DNA from: Methylocella sp.
GTDB taxonomy: Bacteria; Pseudomonadota; Alphaproteobacteria; Rhizobiales; Beijerinckiaceae
Assembly: GCA_037200525.1 (NCBI GenBank)
Contig: JBBCGG010000001.1
Coordinates: forward strand, 4,704,501-4,768,500
Direction: 5' to 3'
Length of the DNA stretch: 64,000 nucleotides
Shown: one piece after another, positions 1 through 8,770 of the stretch
Layout: each line of letters begins with the position of its first letter
How positions within the stretch are numbered: position 1 is the stretch's first letter
The notes under the pieces: model-generated
The model's input: the letters and a program-made list of their open reading frames with translations, nothing else
Told to the model about the DNA's origin: nothing
Database searches by the model: none
Made by a program: the position numbers and the translations under genes

Positions 1-348
1 TTGCGCTTGCTGCATCGAGGCCGCCAGGATCGGCAGCACCCCGCGCTCGCCAAGCCCCAGCGCGTCGCGGTGGTCGCAACACGCGGCGATATAAGCCGCA
101 ATGGCTGCCGTTCCGAGCGTCTTGCCTGACCTGCGCCCGGCGATGACGTGGCACTCCTCCACGGGCGCCGCTGGCGCTTCTAGGCGCTTCGTTACCTCGG
201 TGTAGATGGCCAGTTCGCTCGCTGTGAGCTTTTCGCCCATGGCTGCGATAAGCAGGACCCGCATGACGGCGAAGGAGTCGCCCCCCAGAACCGTCCCAAG
301 CCAGCCATTGTCTGTCAGCGCCTTGCGCGCAGTGATGAGCTTCTTCAC
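1..348 (-). CDS. Terminase large subunit-like ATPase, N-terminal part (runs off the window)
   Basis: The reading frame opens with GTG at 348, overlapping the stop of the upstream gene as GTGA, and is still open at base 1, so only the first 116 codons are seen. A Walker A motif GRRSGKT lies at residues 71-77, after the sequence VEECHVIA, as in the ATPase domain of phage terminase large subunits. In that family the N-terminal ATPase drives DNA packaging and a C-terminal nuclease cuts concatemers; the nuclease part is outside the window. The translational overlap with the 144-residue gene suggests a small/large terminase pair. A different P-loop ATPase of a genomic island is possible. Confidence 0.7.
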   Translation of the reverse strand, partial: MKKLITARKALTDNGWLGTVLGGDSFAVMRVLLIAAMGEKLTASELAIYTEVTKRLEAPAAPVEECHVIAGRRSGKTLGTAAIAAYIAACCDHRDALGLGERGVLPILAASMQQAQ

Positions 349-779
349 TCGGACTGACCCGTCGGAGGCCTGGAGAAATATGTCGTCAGGAAGGCGTCGT
401 CGCCCTTCAGGGGCTTAGCCACGCGCTGAAGGCCAAGGCCTTCCAAGATGCGCCTCAGGCCGCCAGCATGCCTATTGTAGGCATCGAGGTCTGCATCGTT
501 GCCTAACGACAGCTGGCCCTCGATACGTTCCAGCTCGACCTCCAAGGTCGCGGCGCGCCTGCATAGGCTAGTCTGAGCCTCAGACAACGATTCTGGGCCG
601 CCGAGGTCGTCGACATGAAGAGCGAGCAAATCCTTCCAGCGGCGATACCAGGGCGAGTTTCCATCGCCCTCGATGAAGGCGCGTGTTCCATTCGTCACCG
701 CGGAACGCTTCCGCCTCGTGGCGTCGACGTTGCGGAGTGGATTGGTTTCAGACTGCATTGGCTGGCAAACGGTTTCCAT
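345..779 (-). CDS. Hypothetical protein paired with the terminase-like gene
   Basis: This 144-residue protein has no motif I can name with certainty. It carries the sequence SPWYRRWKDLLALHVDDLGG near residue 43, then a charged helical stretch (residues about 65-120) of the kind seen in small terminase subunits and other oligomerising phage proteins. Its stop overlaps the GTG start of the terminase-like gene, so the two are probably co-translated. A role as small terminase or DNA-recognition partner is inferred from position only. The 290 bases upstream hold no gene. Confidence 0.5.
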   Translation of the reverse strand: METVCQPMQSETNPLRNVDATRRKRSAVTNGTRAFIEGDGNSPWYRRWKDLLALHVDDLGGPESLSEAQTSLCRRAATLEVELERIEGQLSLGNDADLDAYNRHAGGLRRILEGLGLQRVAKPLKGDDAFLTTYFSRPPTGQSE

Positions 780-1066
780 TTGTTGTCCCTACGTTGTCCT
801 CATTGTCGTTTATCCGACGACAACAAGCAAGACTATCAGCAGTACTCATTTGATATCACTGGTATTTGTCTTTGTTAAAACCCAATCGAACACGCGATAT
901 CTCGTCGGATGCTCTGCATTACGCAGCGTGGTTTTCCGCGCAGAAAAATCTTACAAAGGCGTGGCGATCGCCGGCTGACCCCAGGTTGGGTATAGCCAGC
1001 GTGTTTCTTATGGCCGAGGGGAACCTGTTGAGTAGCAAACAGTTCGCCAAGCGTAAGGAGATCCAA

Positions 1067-1147
1067 ATGGAAACTATTCTGATTATTGTAGTCCTCGTAG
1101 TACTTCTCGGGGGCGGTGGACTGTATGGCCGCGGACGTTGGTTTTAG
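1067..1147 (+). CDS. 26-residue hydrophobic small membrane peptide
   Basis: A very short frame starts with ATG six bases after a strong AAGGAG ribosome binding site. It encodes METILIIVVLVVLLGGGG followed by LYGRGRWF: one hydrophobic helix, a glycine turn and a basic tail. Similar tiny Gly-rich one-helix proteins are common in Hyphomicrobiales and have no known function. A hairpin with a T run follows about 35 bases after the stop, which supports a real monocistronic transcript. It sits alone on the plus strand between minus-strand element genes. Confidence 0.6.
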   Translation: METILIIVVLVVLLGGGGLYGRGRWF

Positions 1148-1179
1148 ACCCGGCGCCTAACTCCAGATAAGATTGGTCC

Positions 1180-1208
1180 AAGCCGAGGCTTTACCGCTTC
1201 GGCTTTTT
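1180..1208 (+). terminator. Rho-independent terminator after the small membrane peptide
   Basis: AAGCCGA (1180-1186) pairs with TCGGCTT (1199-1205), and the right arm runs into a short T tract. It lies 33 bases past the stop of the 26-residue gene. Confidence 0.65.
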
Positions 1209-1443
1209 CGCAATTAAGCCCCTTACACGGTATAATCGTGACAAATGGCTGGCCCCCTTTTTGCGGTCCTGAGGTTCTCAAGAGGCTTGCCGATAGGGCA
1301 CATTGCCCTGGAGTTGGAGCAACCCGCCGTTCCAACGGCGTGGGGGTGTTCCAACGCCATGGGGGTTATAGGGGGTGGAACACACACCCCCGTTGGAAGC
1401 GTTGGAAGGGCGTTGGAAGCGTTGGAATGTTGCGCTGGAAGGA

Positions 1444-2622
1444 TCATTGAGAGCCTACAATCACGAGCTTGGAGCGCAAGCGAGACGCAGGCCCGACCGG
1501 CTCAACTTTGATGGCCCCTTTTTCGAGCAGGCGCTTCATTGCTGCCGCAAAGGCAGCTCTTCCGATGCTTTGGCTGCCCGGCTCATCCTCAAATATCTTC
1601 GGTGCGAAGTTCACGCCCGGATTAGGCCCGACATTTCTGCCTTGCGTGGTGAGTTTTGCCAGCAGCATAAGGAAAGCATCCTCGACTATGGCCTCCGCCG
1701 CGAGCTTATCGACGCCTGTCGCGGCTGTGCTGACGACAAAGACACCATTTTTCCACTCGACTTCGATGGTTTCGGCGAGGCCGGAATAGTTGCTTTTCTT
1801 GGCCGTCAACGTTCGCAGATTGGGATTCGGCTCGCTTCCGTCCGATGCCTTCCCTGTTTGAAAATAGAGACGACTGCGGACCGAATTGCTCCAGCCGGTA
1901 GATCCGGACATGCCGGTGCCGGTCGCCATGCCGGTGAGGCTTGGGTGGGCGAGGACGAGGATTGTGCAGCGGTGGTCTACGGCGATCTGTTTCAGGAGAG
2001 CAATGAAGTGTCGGGCATGGGCGCGATCATTCTCGTCGCCGGAGAACGCGTCGGCGAGTGTATCGATCACGATCAGCTTAGGCGTCCAAGCCTCTATCTG
2101 GCGCTTCAACTCACGAAATAATTCCGTTCCCTCGATTTTGCCGAAGCGGCCTTTGTCGCCGAGAATGGCATCCTGTCCGACATTGTCTCGGATTCTAATG
2201 TCGGCGAGATCGAGATAAGTGGCATTGTGAAAGACTCGGATGGCCTCAAGGCGGCGATGCATCTCGTCGGCGTCGTCTTCAGCCGAGAAGTACAGGGTGC
2301 GTCCGGGCTCCGGCATGGTGCCGATCCATTCACGGGCGAGGGACATCCCTGCACAAAGCTGCAGCGCCAGAAGCGATTTTCCAGTGGCGCCGTCGCCCGT
2401 CAAAAGAGTGACGGTATATGCTGGAACAAGACTGGGAACGATCCATTCACGCTGCGGTATCAGTTGGCCTTCCCAATCCGCGGGATTGAGCAACCAGTGT
2501 TCCTTTGGCGTTTGTGGCAGGTCACGGGAAGAGTCGCGCCGCGTGCGACTCTTCGCAGCGACAAGGGCCTCACCGTAATCCATCAGCGAATCGAAGTAGG
2601 GATCGTGGGTCGGCTCGCTCAT
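1444..2622 (-). CDS. RepA/KaiC-like AAA ATPase (replicative helicase type)
   Basis: A 392-residue P-loop ATPase with Walker A GDGATGKS at residues 76-83 and Walker B LIVIDT at 183-188, the arrangement of the RSF1010 RepA-like AAA_25 family. Such proteins form hexameric helicases on plasmids, ICEs and phage satellites, or act as regulatory ATPases. The ATG at 2622 is chosen because it overlaps the upstream stop as ATGA; a longer in-frame extension gives 27 residues of low-quality sequence. The C-terminal 100 residues look like a winged-helix DNA-binding region (KRLLEKGAIKVE). It is the distal gene of a run of overlapping minus-strand genes starting near the AlpA gene, so replication of the element is the likely role. 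Confidence 0.75.
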   Translation of the reverse strand: MSEPTHDPYFDSLMDYGEALVAAKSRTRRDSSRDLPQTPKEHWLLNPADWEGQLIPQREWIVPSLVPAYTVTLLTGDGATGKSLLALQLCAGMSLAREWIGTMPEPGRTLYFSAEDDADEMHRRLEAIRVFHNATYLDLADIRIRDNVGQDAILGDKGRFGKIEGTELFRELKRQIEAWTPKLIVIDTLADAFSGDENDRAHARHFIALLKQIAVDHRCTILVLAHPSLTGMATGTGMSGSTGWSNSVRSRLYFQTGKASDGSEPNPNLRTLTAKKSNYSGLAETIEVEWKNGVFVVSTAATGVDKLAAEAIVEDAFLMLLAKLTTQGRNVGPNPGVNFAPKIFEDEPGSQSIGRAAFAAAMKRLLEKGAIKVEPVGPASRLRSKLVIVGSQ

Positions 2623-3089
2623 TGCGCCCACCCCTTTTCGTTCTCCGTCCATACAGCAATGCGGATGCCGTCTCCGTGTCGGCTGCGGACGAGCTTGGCC
2701 CATTCATTCACACGCGACTGCCTAGTAGAAATGACGACCGAATGCAGGCGCAGTTCTTTCGCAACCCTCACGGCATCGCAGTACGCCTGCGGGCATTTAC
2801 AAGCGATGATCGTGACCAATGCGGCTATGTCGAGGAGCTTGGCCAAAGAGTCTGCGTCGAATCCGGCCGGCCCTGCGTGGTCGTCATCGGCATCAAATAT
2901 TTTGACAACCGTCGGCTTTACGAGAGACGCCGGCATAAAGGGTTGGCCGCTCAACCAATCCTGCAGAACGGGTATGTATCCGCACTGATGATCGCGGACT
3001 GCGGCAAGAATCGAGTGACTCGTCTTGCTGCCCTTCGCGAGCATTTTGGCGGCGGTAGCCTCTGAGCAGGTAGGAAGGCGTACGGTCAT
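2619..3089 (-). CDS. Hypothetical protein in the element operon
   Basis: A 156-residue protein that overlaps both neighbours by ATGA junctions, so it is surely translated with them. The middle part (residues about 55-125) alternates strands and helices (VVKIFDADDDHAG, ALVTIIACKCPQAYCDA, LHSVVIST), which recalls a Rossmann or TOPRIM-like fold, but no catalytic motif is clear. Position just before the RepA-like ATPase suggests a replication accessory or element-specific function. I do not recognise the family. Confidence 0.6.
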   Translation of the reverse strand: MTVRLPTCSEATAAKMLAKGSKTSHSILAAVRDHQCGYIPVLQDWLSGQPFMPASLVKPTVVKIFDADDDHAGPAGFDADSLAKLLDIAALVTIIACKCPQAYCDAVRVAKELRLHSVVISTRQSRVNEWAKLVRSRHGDGIRIAVWTENEKGWAQ

Positions 3090-3337
3090 TCGGCGCCTCC
3101 ATTTCGGAGTTCGCCGATACGCTGACTTACGAGCGTCGCCGAGGTCACGTGCGCGGACAAGAACTTCAGCTGGCGCGCAACGCCGGCAATGTCATTGATG
3201 TTGCAAAACGTCTTTATCAGCGTCACCTGATGGTCGACGTGGTTCATCCGCTCGAAAATGCGATCAAGCAGAGTATCGACATCATCGATGCTGTTCGCAT
3301 CAACAGGCGGCGAAGTTTCGTTGCCAGCGACACTCAT
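3086..3337 (-). CDS. Small hypothetical protein, helical
   Basis: Eighty-three residues, predicted almost all helix (residues 18-75), acidic at the N-terminus. Start and stop overlap the flanking genes by four bases (ATGA), so it belongs to the same operon. No motif recognised. Confidence 0.55.
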   Translation of the reverse strand: MSVAGNETSPPVDANSIDDVDTLLDRIFERMNHVDHQVTLIKTFCNINDIAGVARQLKFLSAHVTSATLVSQRIGELRNGGAE

Positions 3338-3504
3338 GCGTCACCGCCTAGCTCGGCGGTGTAACGGCACGAAGCGAAGAAAACAGTTTGGACTTCTGCG
3401 AGTGGAAGTGCTATAACTCGGTAGTCAATCGCCTGGCAGCAAGAGACATTTCCGAGCCCCGCCGCGACGCCATCGCGCGCGGGGTTCGCTGTTTCAAAAG
3501 CCAT
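3334..3504 (-). CDS. Small hypothetical protein
   Basis: The ATG at 3504 is preceded by a GGAGG about 12 bases upstream, just after the AlpA stop, and gives a 56-residue protein starting MAFETANPARDG. A longer start at 3570 would overlap the AlpA gene fully and is unlikely. The stop overlaps the next start as ATGA. The centre (DYRVIALPLAEVQTVFF) is hydrophobic but too short to assign. Confidence 0.45.
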   Translation of the reverse strand: MAFETANPARDGVAAGLGNVSCCQAIDYRVIALPLAEVQTVFFASCRYTAELGGDA

Positions 3505-3508
3505 CGAT

Positions 3509-3724
3509 CTATACCGCCTCCGCCATCGAGGAGCGGGCGTCGGTTTTACGGGCGGTCGGGCGGCTTTCAATCCATTGGTCGACCTCTTCCTCGGTCCAGG
3601 CGCGTGAATTGGGCGTCACGAGTCTGCCAGGCGGAAATCCTTGAAGGTCAATCATGCGCTTGAGCGTCATGCGCGAATTGACGACACCTTTCGCGACTAA
3701 ATCAGTGTAGCGTATCAACTTCAT
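3509..3724 (-). CDS. AlpA-family MerR-like DNA-binding regulator (excisionase type)
   Basis: The 71-residue protein starting MKLIRYTDLVAKGVV has the AlpA pattern: a first strand and helix (L-x-Y-x-D-L), a second helix around SRMTLKRMIDLQGFPPGRLV and a wing ending in WTEEEVDQWI. Such proteins control integrase expression and excision in P4-like elements. The ATG at 3724 follows AGGATGAGG; starts up to 17 codons further out are possible. It sits between the integrase module and the replication genes, the usual place. Confidence 0.75.
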   Translation of the reverse strand: MKLIRYTDLVAKGVVNSRMTLKRMIDLQGFPPGRLVTPNSRAWTEEEVDQWIESRPTARKTDARSSMAEAV

Positions 3725-3828
3725 CTCTAGCCTCATCCTGTGCGCGCGCCGAATATCAGCTGCGCTCGTGAGCAAGAGATGCGCTCGTTTTTACCCCCGA
3801 AAAAGAGACCTGAAATTACCCCGATATT

Positions 3829-4524
3829 TTATTTTCGGGGGAATTTTCCTTTCCACTTATTGTGATCGTTGCGTATTCTGTTTTCGATCGTTTTAGCCGT
3901 GGTTCCAGACAGGTTTTTGTGGCTCGAAGCGAACCAGCTTTGTAAATATTCCGCTTCTTCGACGACCGAGAGGAACGCCTGATTTGCTTCACAGCGGCGA
4001 TCATGTTCCGCAAAAACTAGATGCATTGATGACGGTCGCCCCGGAGCGCCGGTTCCCTTTCTTGGCGACTGAGGATCCAGAAATTCTCGCAAAGAATCTG
4101 GAACAAAAGTTCGCGTGTTCGGGTTCGCGATCAGCCACTCGACTTCTTCGCGCCAAGACTTTTGAGGCTGCGGCGTTAATTCACCAAGAATCGTGCTTTT
4201 GACCCGCGTGAATTGATCCTGGTTCGTCGCGCAATGTGCAGCCATGAGATCTGCGAGCTCTGCTCGCGATTGCGCGCCGAACAGCCACGCATCCCAGTAG
4301 TCTGGTCCGAGAGGATTGCCGTATGCTTTCTCAAATATTTCCGCTTCCGAACACCAAGGAAGAGGCTCGGCGGCGAACGGGTCAGACGGAGCAAACGATT
4401 CCTTTATTAGACCTTTAACGGAGAACCTTTTTCCCGGTTCACCGAACGACCGTGCGGCGCCGGCCCTCCCTAGAATTTTGTCGCGTATGCTGCGGTCGTC
4501 GCGTTCTGTCACACTGCTAGTCAT
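3829..4524 (-). CDS. Hypothetical protein downstream of and overlapping the integrase
   Basis: A 231-residue protein with start ATG at 4524 overlapping the integrase stop as ATGA, so it is co-transcribed with the integrase. The C-terminal part (SGTTAKTIENRIRNDHNKWKG) looks like a helix-turn-helix that could bind DNA; the middle has a basic proline-rich stretch (DPQSPRKGTGAPGRPSS). No enzyme motif is visible. It may be an element regulator or excision factor; this is inferred from position. Confidence 0.55.
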   Translation of the reverse strand: MTSSVTERDDRSIRDKILGRAGAARSFGEPGKRFSVKGLIKESFAPSDPFAAEPLPWCSEAEIFEKAYGNPLGPDYWDAWLFGAQSRAELADLMAAHCATNQDQFTRVKSTILGELTPQPQKSWREEVEWLIANPNTRTFVPDSLREFLDPQSPRKGTGAPGRPSSMHLVFAEHDRRCEANQAFLSVVEEAEYLQSWFASSHKNLSGTTAKTIENRIRNDHNKWKGKFPRK

Positions 4525-5822
4525 GCTTTCCCTCGCGGATTCAGCGTCACAACATTGGTCGCTTCTTTTGGGTCTATGATCGCAGCCAAGCGCTCGCTCC
4601 ACAGCTCCAGGGCGCGGCGTTTCTCATGGTCGTACCGGTGGCGATCATAAACGCCAGTGACGCCACCCTCAGCATGGTTCAAAATCTTCGAAATCACGAT
4701 CCGGTCGGCTCCCAGCTTCGCTAGATATGTAGCGCAGGTCCGCCGCAGATCGTGTAGATGCCACTCGCCGATCACGGGGGCAGCGCCTGGCTCGGCTCCT
4801 GCCGCGACCTTCTCAAGAGCGAGCTGGTCCAGCCTGCTCTTGGATTTGCCCCAACCGCTTATCGGCCCAGCTTTGGTCTTGGTCCCTTTCTGCGGCGCCA
4901 GACGTCGGCCAGTCGAGAAAACGAAGTCCCCAAGTTTGGGGCAACCGTCGATAATCGCCAACGCCAGCTCCGACAACGGCACTTCATGGGCGCGATCGGC
5001 TTTGGTGCGATCTCTCCCCAGAGTCCAAAGCCTTTGTTTGCGATCGATCTCGGTCCAAGTCATCCCGCCGACTTCAGCACGGCGTTGGCCGGTCAAAAGC
5101 ATCAACTTAAATGCGCGCCCAAAAACACTTAGCTCGCCGCACGCCTGCCAAATTGCCCGAATCTCAACCTCTGTTAAAACGCGGTCCCGCTTATTCTCTT
5201 TGGAGGGCTTCTTGATCGCCGCGGCTGGCGACGCTTCAATCAACTCTTCATCGACGGCCCAGCTAAAGAATTTCTTGAGATATGCGAGCACCCGATTGGC
5301 TCCTATAGGAGCATCCTTCCGAAGAGAGCGGATCAGCTCATTCACGTCGGCCCGCTTGATCTCGGAAATCGGGCGCTCCGCCCACAGCGGATAGGCGTGC
5401 TTCCGCACGGCCTTCTTCACAACATCGCCAGTCCTTAGGGTCGACAGGTGGTCTTCGGCAAAAGCGTCGAAGGCAGAAGCAAACGTGTCCGCCCGTCGGC
5501 GTGCCTCTTGGCGCAGACGATCTGCCTCTTTGACCTTGGGATCGATCCCTTGCCGAATGTCCTCGCGCCATTCACGGGCGATCCCTCTGGCTTTGGCAAG
5601 AGACATGGCGGGATAGTCACCGATCCGGCGGGGCGTTGGATTAGGGCTCCCGGGGAAGCGGGTGACGAGGACGAAGGCTCCCCTGCTCTCTTCACTGCTT
5701 CGGTCCGTTACCCGGATGCCGAACCCAGGGATTTGGGCGTCATAGACGATCACGCGCTTGCCCGTTTCGGCTGGCTTGATCGCTCTTAAAAAACGGTCGG
5801 TGAAATCCCGTTTCGCCACCAT
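4521..5822 (-). CDS. Tyrosine integrase, P4/DUF4102 type
   Basis: A 433-residue site-specific recombinase of the P4 class with an N-terminal arm-binding DUF4102-like domain (residues about 5-95), a SAM-like core-binding domain (about 110-205) and a catalytic domain with the full set of residues: Arg247 in TGQRRAEV, His357-x-x-Arg360 in WHLHDLRRT, His383 in LNHAEGG and nucleophile Tyr392 in GVYDRH. ATG at 5822 gives the expected family N-terminus; the frame is open 23 codons further out. It lies 180 bases from a 50-nt tRNA-Phe 3' fragment, so tRNA-Phe is its probable target. It appears intact and active. Confidence 0.93.
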   Translation of the reverse strand: MVAKRDFTDRFLRAIKPAETGKRVIVYDAQIPGFGIRVTDRSSEESRGAFVLVTRFPGSPNPTPRRIGDYPAMSLAKARGIAREWREDIRQGIDPKVKEADRLRQEARRRADTFASAFDAFAEDHLSTLRTGDVVKKAVRKHAYPLWAERPISEIKRADVNELIRSLRKDAPIGANRVLAYLKKFFSWAVDEELIEASPAAAIKKPSKENKRDRVLTEVEIRAIWQACGELSVFGRAFKLMLLTGQRRAEVGGMTWTEIDRKQRLWTLGRDRTKADRAHEVPLSELALAIIDGCPKLGDFVFSTGRRLAPQKGTKTKAGPISGWGKSKSRLDQLALEKVAAGAEPGAAPVIGEWHLHDLRRTCATYLAKLGADRIVISKILNHAEGGVTGVYDRHRYDHEKRRALELWSERLAAIIDPKEATNVVTLNPRGKA

Positions 5823-6004
5823 CGCAGAACCTCTGATTGTTTGTCTCGTGATCCTAGCGGACAACAACGGGACAACATAAATCGTTGGCAATCACTGATA
5901 TTGCCTGAGATCACATGATAGTGTGTTTTTCAAAAACTGCAATGAATCCGGTGGCTTATAAACAGCTAACGAAATCTGCCGATACCGCGTGAGACAACAT
6001 GATT

Positions 6005-6054
6005 TGCGACTGAAAATCGCAGTGTCGGTGGTTCGATTCCGCCCCTGGGCACCA
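6005..6054 (+). other. Attachment-site remnant: 3' part of tRNA-Phe
   Basis: These 50 bases match the anticodon arm (GACTGAAAATC, GAA anticodon), variable loop, T arm (GGTTCGATTCC) and acceptor strand plus CCA of a bacterial tRNA-Phe, but the 5' half of the tRNA is missing. This is the usual direct repeat left by integration into a tRNA 3' end. The intact tRNA-Phe should lie left of the window. The second integrase stops ten bases further on. Confidence 0.8.
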
Positions 6055-6063
6055 ACCAACTTC

Positions 6064-7176
6064 CTATCCTATTGAAGTTCCTTCCACTTTTTTGAGTGGG
6101 ACACTCCTAATGGGATCGAGTGGGACAATTTTGTTTCCGGTTAGTTTCGCCATGCCGCTCTTGGCCAACACCTTTTGACTTGCTGCTTTTGTGTAGCGAA
6201 TCACTTCGCGCGATGTCTGATGCCCTGTGACGGCGCGAATCTCGCTTTCCGACGCTCCGGCTTCCGCCAGCCGCGTCGCGGCGGCTTTGCGAAGGCCATG
6301 CGCTGAGCAATGCGGCGGCAGCCCAGCGTCATCGCACCATTTACGGAAGCGGTTGCCGAAGCCGTTGGCTGTGAAGGGCTGGCCAAATTCCGTCACCAAA
6401 AACGTAAACGTGCCGGATGGTGTCGCTTCGATAATGCGGAGGAGTTCGGGAAGAATCGGTATAGCCAACGTGATCGGGTTGCGCGCCCGATTTTTCTGCT
6501 GAGTGAAATGAAGCCATTCGCCTCGCAACTGCTGCCGTCCGAAAAGCACGATGTCGGATCGGCGTTGCCCCGTGTAGAGCAGCAACCCGAGGGCCAGCCT
6601 GGCCTTCGAGCCTAGTGGATGGCAAGCCTCGAAGCATGCAATTTCCTCTTCCGACCATGAATGAAAGCCGTCGGAATTACCCTTCAGATATTTGACGTCC
6701 TTCGCGGGGTTTTTGGTGGCGTGCCGGTATTCGATCGCGAAGGCGTAAAGCTGGCGCAGCGCTTTGATGAGCGAGTTCGCCGCTTCCGGCCGATCCGCCT
6801 TGGCGTCGCGCCATTTGAGGATGCTGAGCGGCGTCAGCTTGTTGTAGGGCAATGGTCCCGCGGCGCTCTTGCACAGTCCATCGAGAATCAGGCGACGCAC
6901 ATGCTGCGTGCGAGGATCCAGGCGACGGAAGTCTGCGGAATGGTAGTAGTTCAGGCACAGCCATGCCAACGATCCGCGTTCAGCCGGCATGGACTTGCTC
7001 GGCGATTCGCCAGCCCGAGTCTTAGCAAGCGCGGAAGCATAAGCTGATTGAAATTCTTCCGATCCCGGAAGTCCATGCAGTCTGATTTTGGGAAAGCCCA
7101 GCCTACGGAAATAGATGCGGACATTGCCGTGACGGTCGACGTCTTCAACGACATATTTGAGCCGAAGGTTGACCAT
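6064..7176 (-). CDS. Tyrosine integrase of a second element
   Basis: A 370-residue recombinase, phage-integrase family without the DUF4102 arm. Catalytic residues are all present: Arg205 in YTGQRRSD, His293-x-x-Arg296 in AHGLRKAAATRLAEAG, His319 in TGHQTSRE and Tyr328 in VIRYTKAA. Its stop is ten bases from the tRNA-Phe fragment, and an HTH gene lies just upstream, so this is a separate integration module from the integrase at 4521-5822. The two proteins are clearly different in sequence. Confidence 0.92.
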   Translation of the reverse strand: MVNLRLKYVVEDVDRHGNVRIYFRRLGFPKIRLHGLPGSEEFQSAYASALAKTRAGESPSKSMPAERGSLAWLCLNYYHSADFRRLDPRTQHVRRLILDGLCKSAAGPLPYNKLTPLSILKWRDAKADRPEAANSLIKALRQLYAFAIEYRHATKNPAKDVKYLKGNSDGFHSWSEEEIACFEACHPLGSKARLALGLLLYTGQRRSDIVLFGRQQLRGEWLHFTQQKNRARNPITLAIPILPELLRIIEATPSGTFTFLVTEFGQPFTANGFGNRFRKWCDDAGLPPHCSAHGLRKAAATRLAEAGASESEIRAVTGHQTSREVIRYTKAASQKVLAKSGMAKLTGNKIVPLDPIRSVPLKKVEGTSIG

Positions 7177-7185
7177 GGCGCGTCC

Positions 7186-7446
7186 TTACAACGTGACGGA
7201 TTCAAAAGGATCACGGTCTTCATAGTCATCTGATGGCAGCGCCTCGAAAGCTTCATCCAACCGCCTAACGTCCCAAACCGTGCGAGAGTTTATGCGTTTA
7301 GCGGGTGGCATTCGGCCGTCCTTCACCAGTTGGTCGAACGTTGTGGGAGAAATGCCGATATAGGTAGCTGCGTCGACCCGTGACAAACCGCGGGGCTGTA
7401 TAGGCGCTTTGAGGTGGTAGCTTACCGTAGAACTGCGATCGCCCAT
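7186..7446 (-). CDS. Helix-turn-helix excisionase-like protein
   Basis: Eighty-six residues containing the motif GLSRVDAATYIGISPTTFDQL, a helix-turn-helix, followed by PPAKRINSRTVWDVRRLDEAF, the wing of AlpA/excisionase-type MerR proteins. It ends nine bases before the integrase start and starts two bases after the stop of the next gene upstream, so the three genes form one operon. Likely role: excision factor or regulator of the second integrase. Confidence 0.75.
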   Translation of the reverse strand: MGDRSSTVSYHLKAPIQPRGLSRVDAATYIGISPTTFDQLVKDGRMPPAKRINSRTVWDVRRLDEAFEALPSDDYEDRDPFESVTL

Positions 7447-7448
7447 GT

Positions 7449-8087
7449 TCAGCTTGCAATCAAATTGCCGAGCACACGGAGCGTCCGGTACGATATTTCG
7501 CGCTGCAGTCCTAAGTCGGACGTCGCCCCTTCGTATTGTTCGGGTGCGAGCTCCCTGTCAGCGTAGTAATGTAAACTGGATATATCGCTCGGGTCGCCAT
7601 CTCCTACGCTATCCACCGAAATTGCACCCCATGGACCGGGGATTCGAACTTCCACACCGAATAAATAATCATCTTCCGTAAGCTTATCATCGCGATCGGA
7701 TATTAGGAACAATTCCCCGTGGCTCGCTCCTTGAATGAGCGCAGCAAGAGCTTCGCGGAATGTGTGCTTTTTCGGAAGTGCGGCCAAAGATAAAAGGCCG
7801 AATCGTCTAAATTTTCCTGGCTCCGAATAATCATCAGTTCGGAGCGAGCTAAATGTTTCGCACGTCAGTTTTGCCGCTTTAATCGATGGTCCCGAGATCG
7901 GCGAGCCAAGTACGGCAATCAAGAGGTTTGCCGCATCGGTTGCGGTCACCTTTGCTGCGCTTGTGCCGCGCCCGCTGACGGTGCGCAGCCCGGCTTCCGC
8001 CAGTAGCCGATCGTACTGGGCGACCGTTTTCGCAGGGATACCCAGCACATCCGCCATCGCTTGCACTAACTGTCCCGGTGTTGCCAT
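7449..8087 (-). CDS. Hypothetical protein, first gene of the second integrase operon
   Basis: The ATG at 8087 has GAGGA seven bases upstream and gives 212 residues starting MATPGQLVQAMADVLGIP. The first 60 residues look like a helix-turn-helix (PAKTVAQYDRLLAEAGLR, then TATDAANLLIAVLGS), as in small regulatory proteins of Hyphomicrobiales prophages; the rest has no motif I know. Longer in-frame starts up to 8231 lack a good ribosome site. Probable regulator of the integrase/excisionase pair. Confidence 0.55.
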   Translation of the reverse strand: MATPGQLVQAMADVLGIPAKTVAQYDRLLAEAGLRTVSGRGTSAAKVTATDAANLLIAVLGSPISGPSIKAAKLTCETFSSLRTDDYSEPGKFRRFGLLSLAALPKKHTFREALAALIQGASHGELFLISDRDDKLTEDDYLFGVEVRIPGPWGAISVDSVGDGDPSDISSLHYYADRELAPEQYEGATSDLGLQREISYRTLRVLGNLIAS

Positions 8088-8770
8088 TGTAGTCCTCGCC
8101 ATCCGTGTAGCACGCGAATGGAGCGCCGTCCATACCATTTGATTTTTACGCAGATGGAATCCCGGAGGTCGATTATTATATGATTGGCGCTTTCGGCGCG
8201 GCAGCGGCGGAATTGAGGCGTTCATCCCCATCCCTTGATCGGAGCGGCAGTTTGATCTGCAAACCGCGCAAATGGATCGAAGCTACAGAGCCTTCGACCA
8301 TGTGCCCCTCGCGCATGGACTTCGCCCATTTCCGTTCAAACGCGGCTCATCAAAAGTCTACTTATGAAGAAGAAAACGTCTTCGGGCATCGAGGCGGCGC
8401 CACCTTGTCCAAGATCGTGCGGCACTGTAGTCGCGGCCTTCTCTCAGCATGCGGCGGTTTTGCCGGCGAATGGGCCGGGCCGAGATTCCTGACGGACGGG
8501 CGGAGGACGTCGACTTGGGTCTCGCGCCGTCATCATCCGCCCCTCAACCGCTCGAAAAAGTCCTTGCCAATTCTCTTGTGCTCAACGGTGTCGCGGACAG
8601 GTCGGACAGAACAAGCAAGCCGCCATCACGATCTTACGCTTCGCTGGATGCGGAAGTCGGCCCCGAGGCGCGGTGTTGACGACAAAGCAGCCCTTGCGGG
8701 GTCATCATCAAGCGCCTCCGCAATAATGGCGTCAAAGTACCGCTCTATTGGGCGCACCGGCAGCCACTCA
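8088..8770. other. Non-coding stretch between the element operon and a tRNA fragment
   Basis: About 680 bases with no convincing gene on either strand. The frames that stay open have no ribosome site and atypical composition. It should contain the promoter of the minus-strand operon and, at its right end, an attachment site. Confidence 0.5.
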
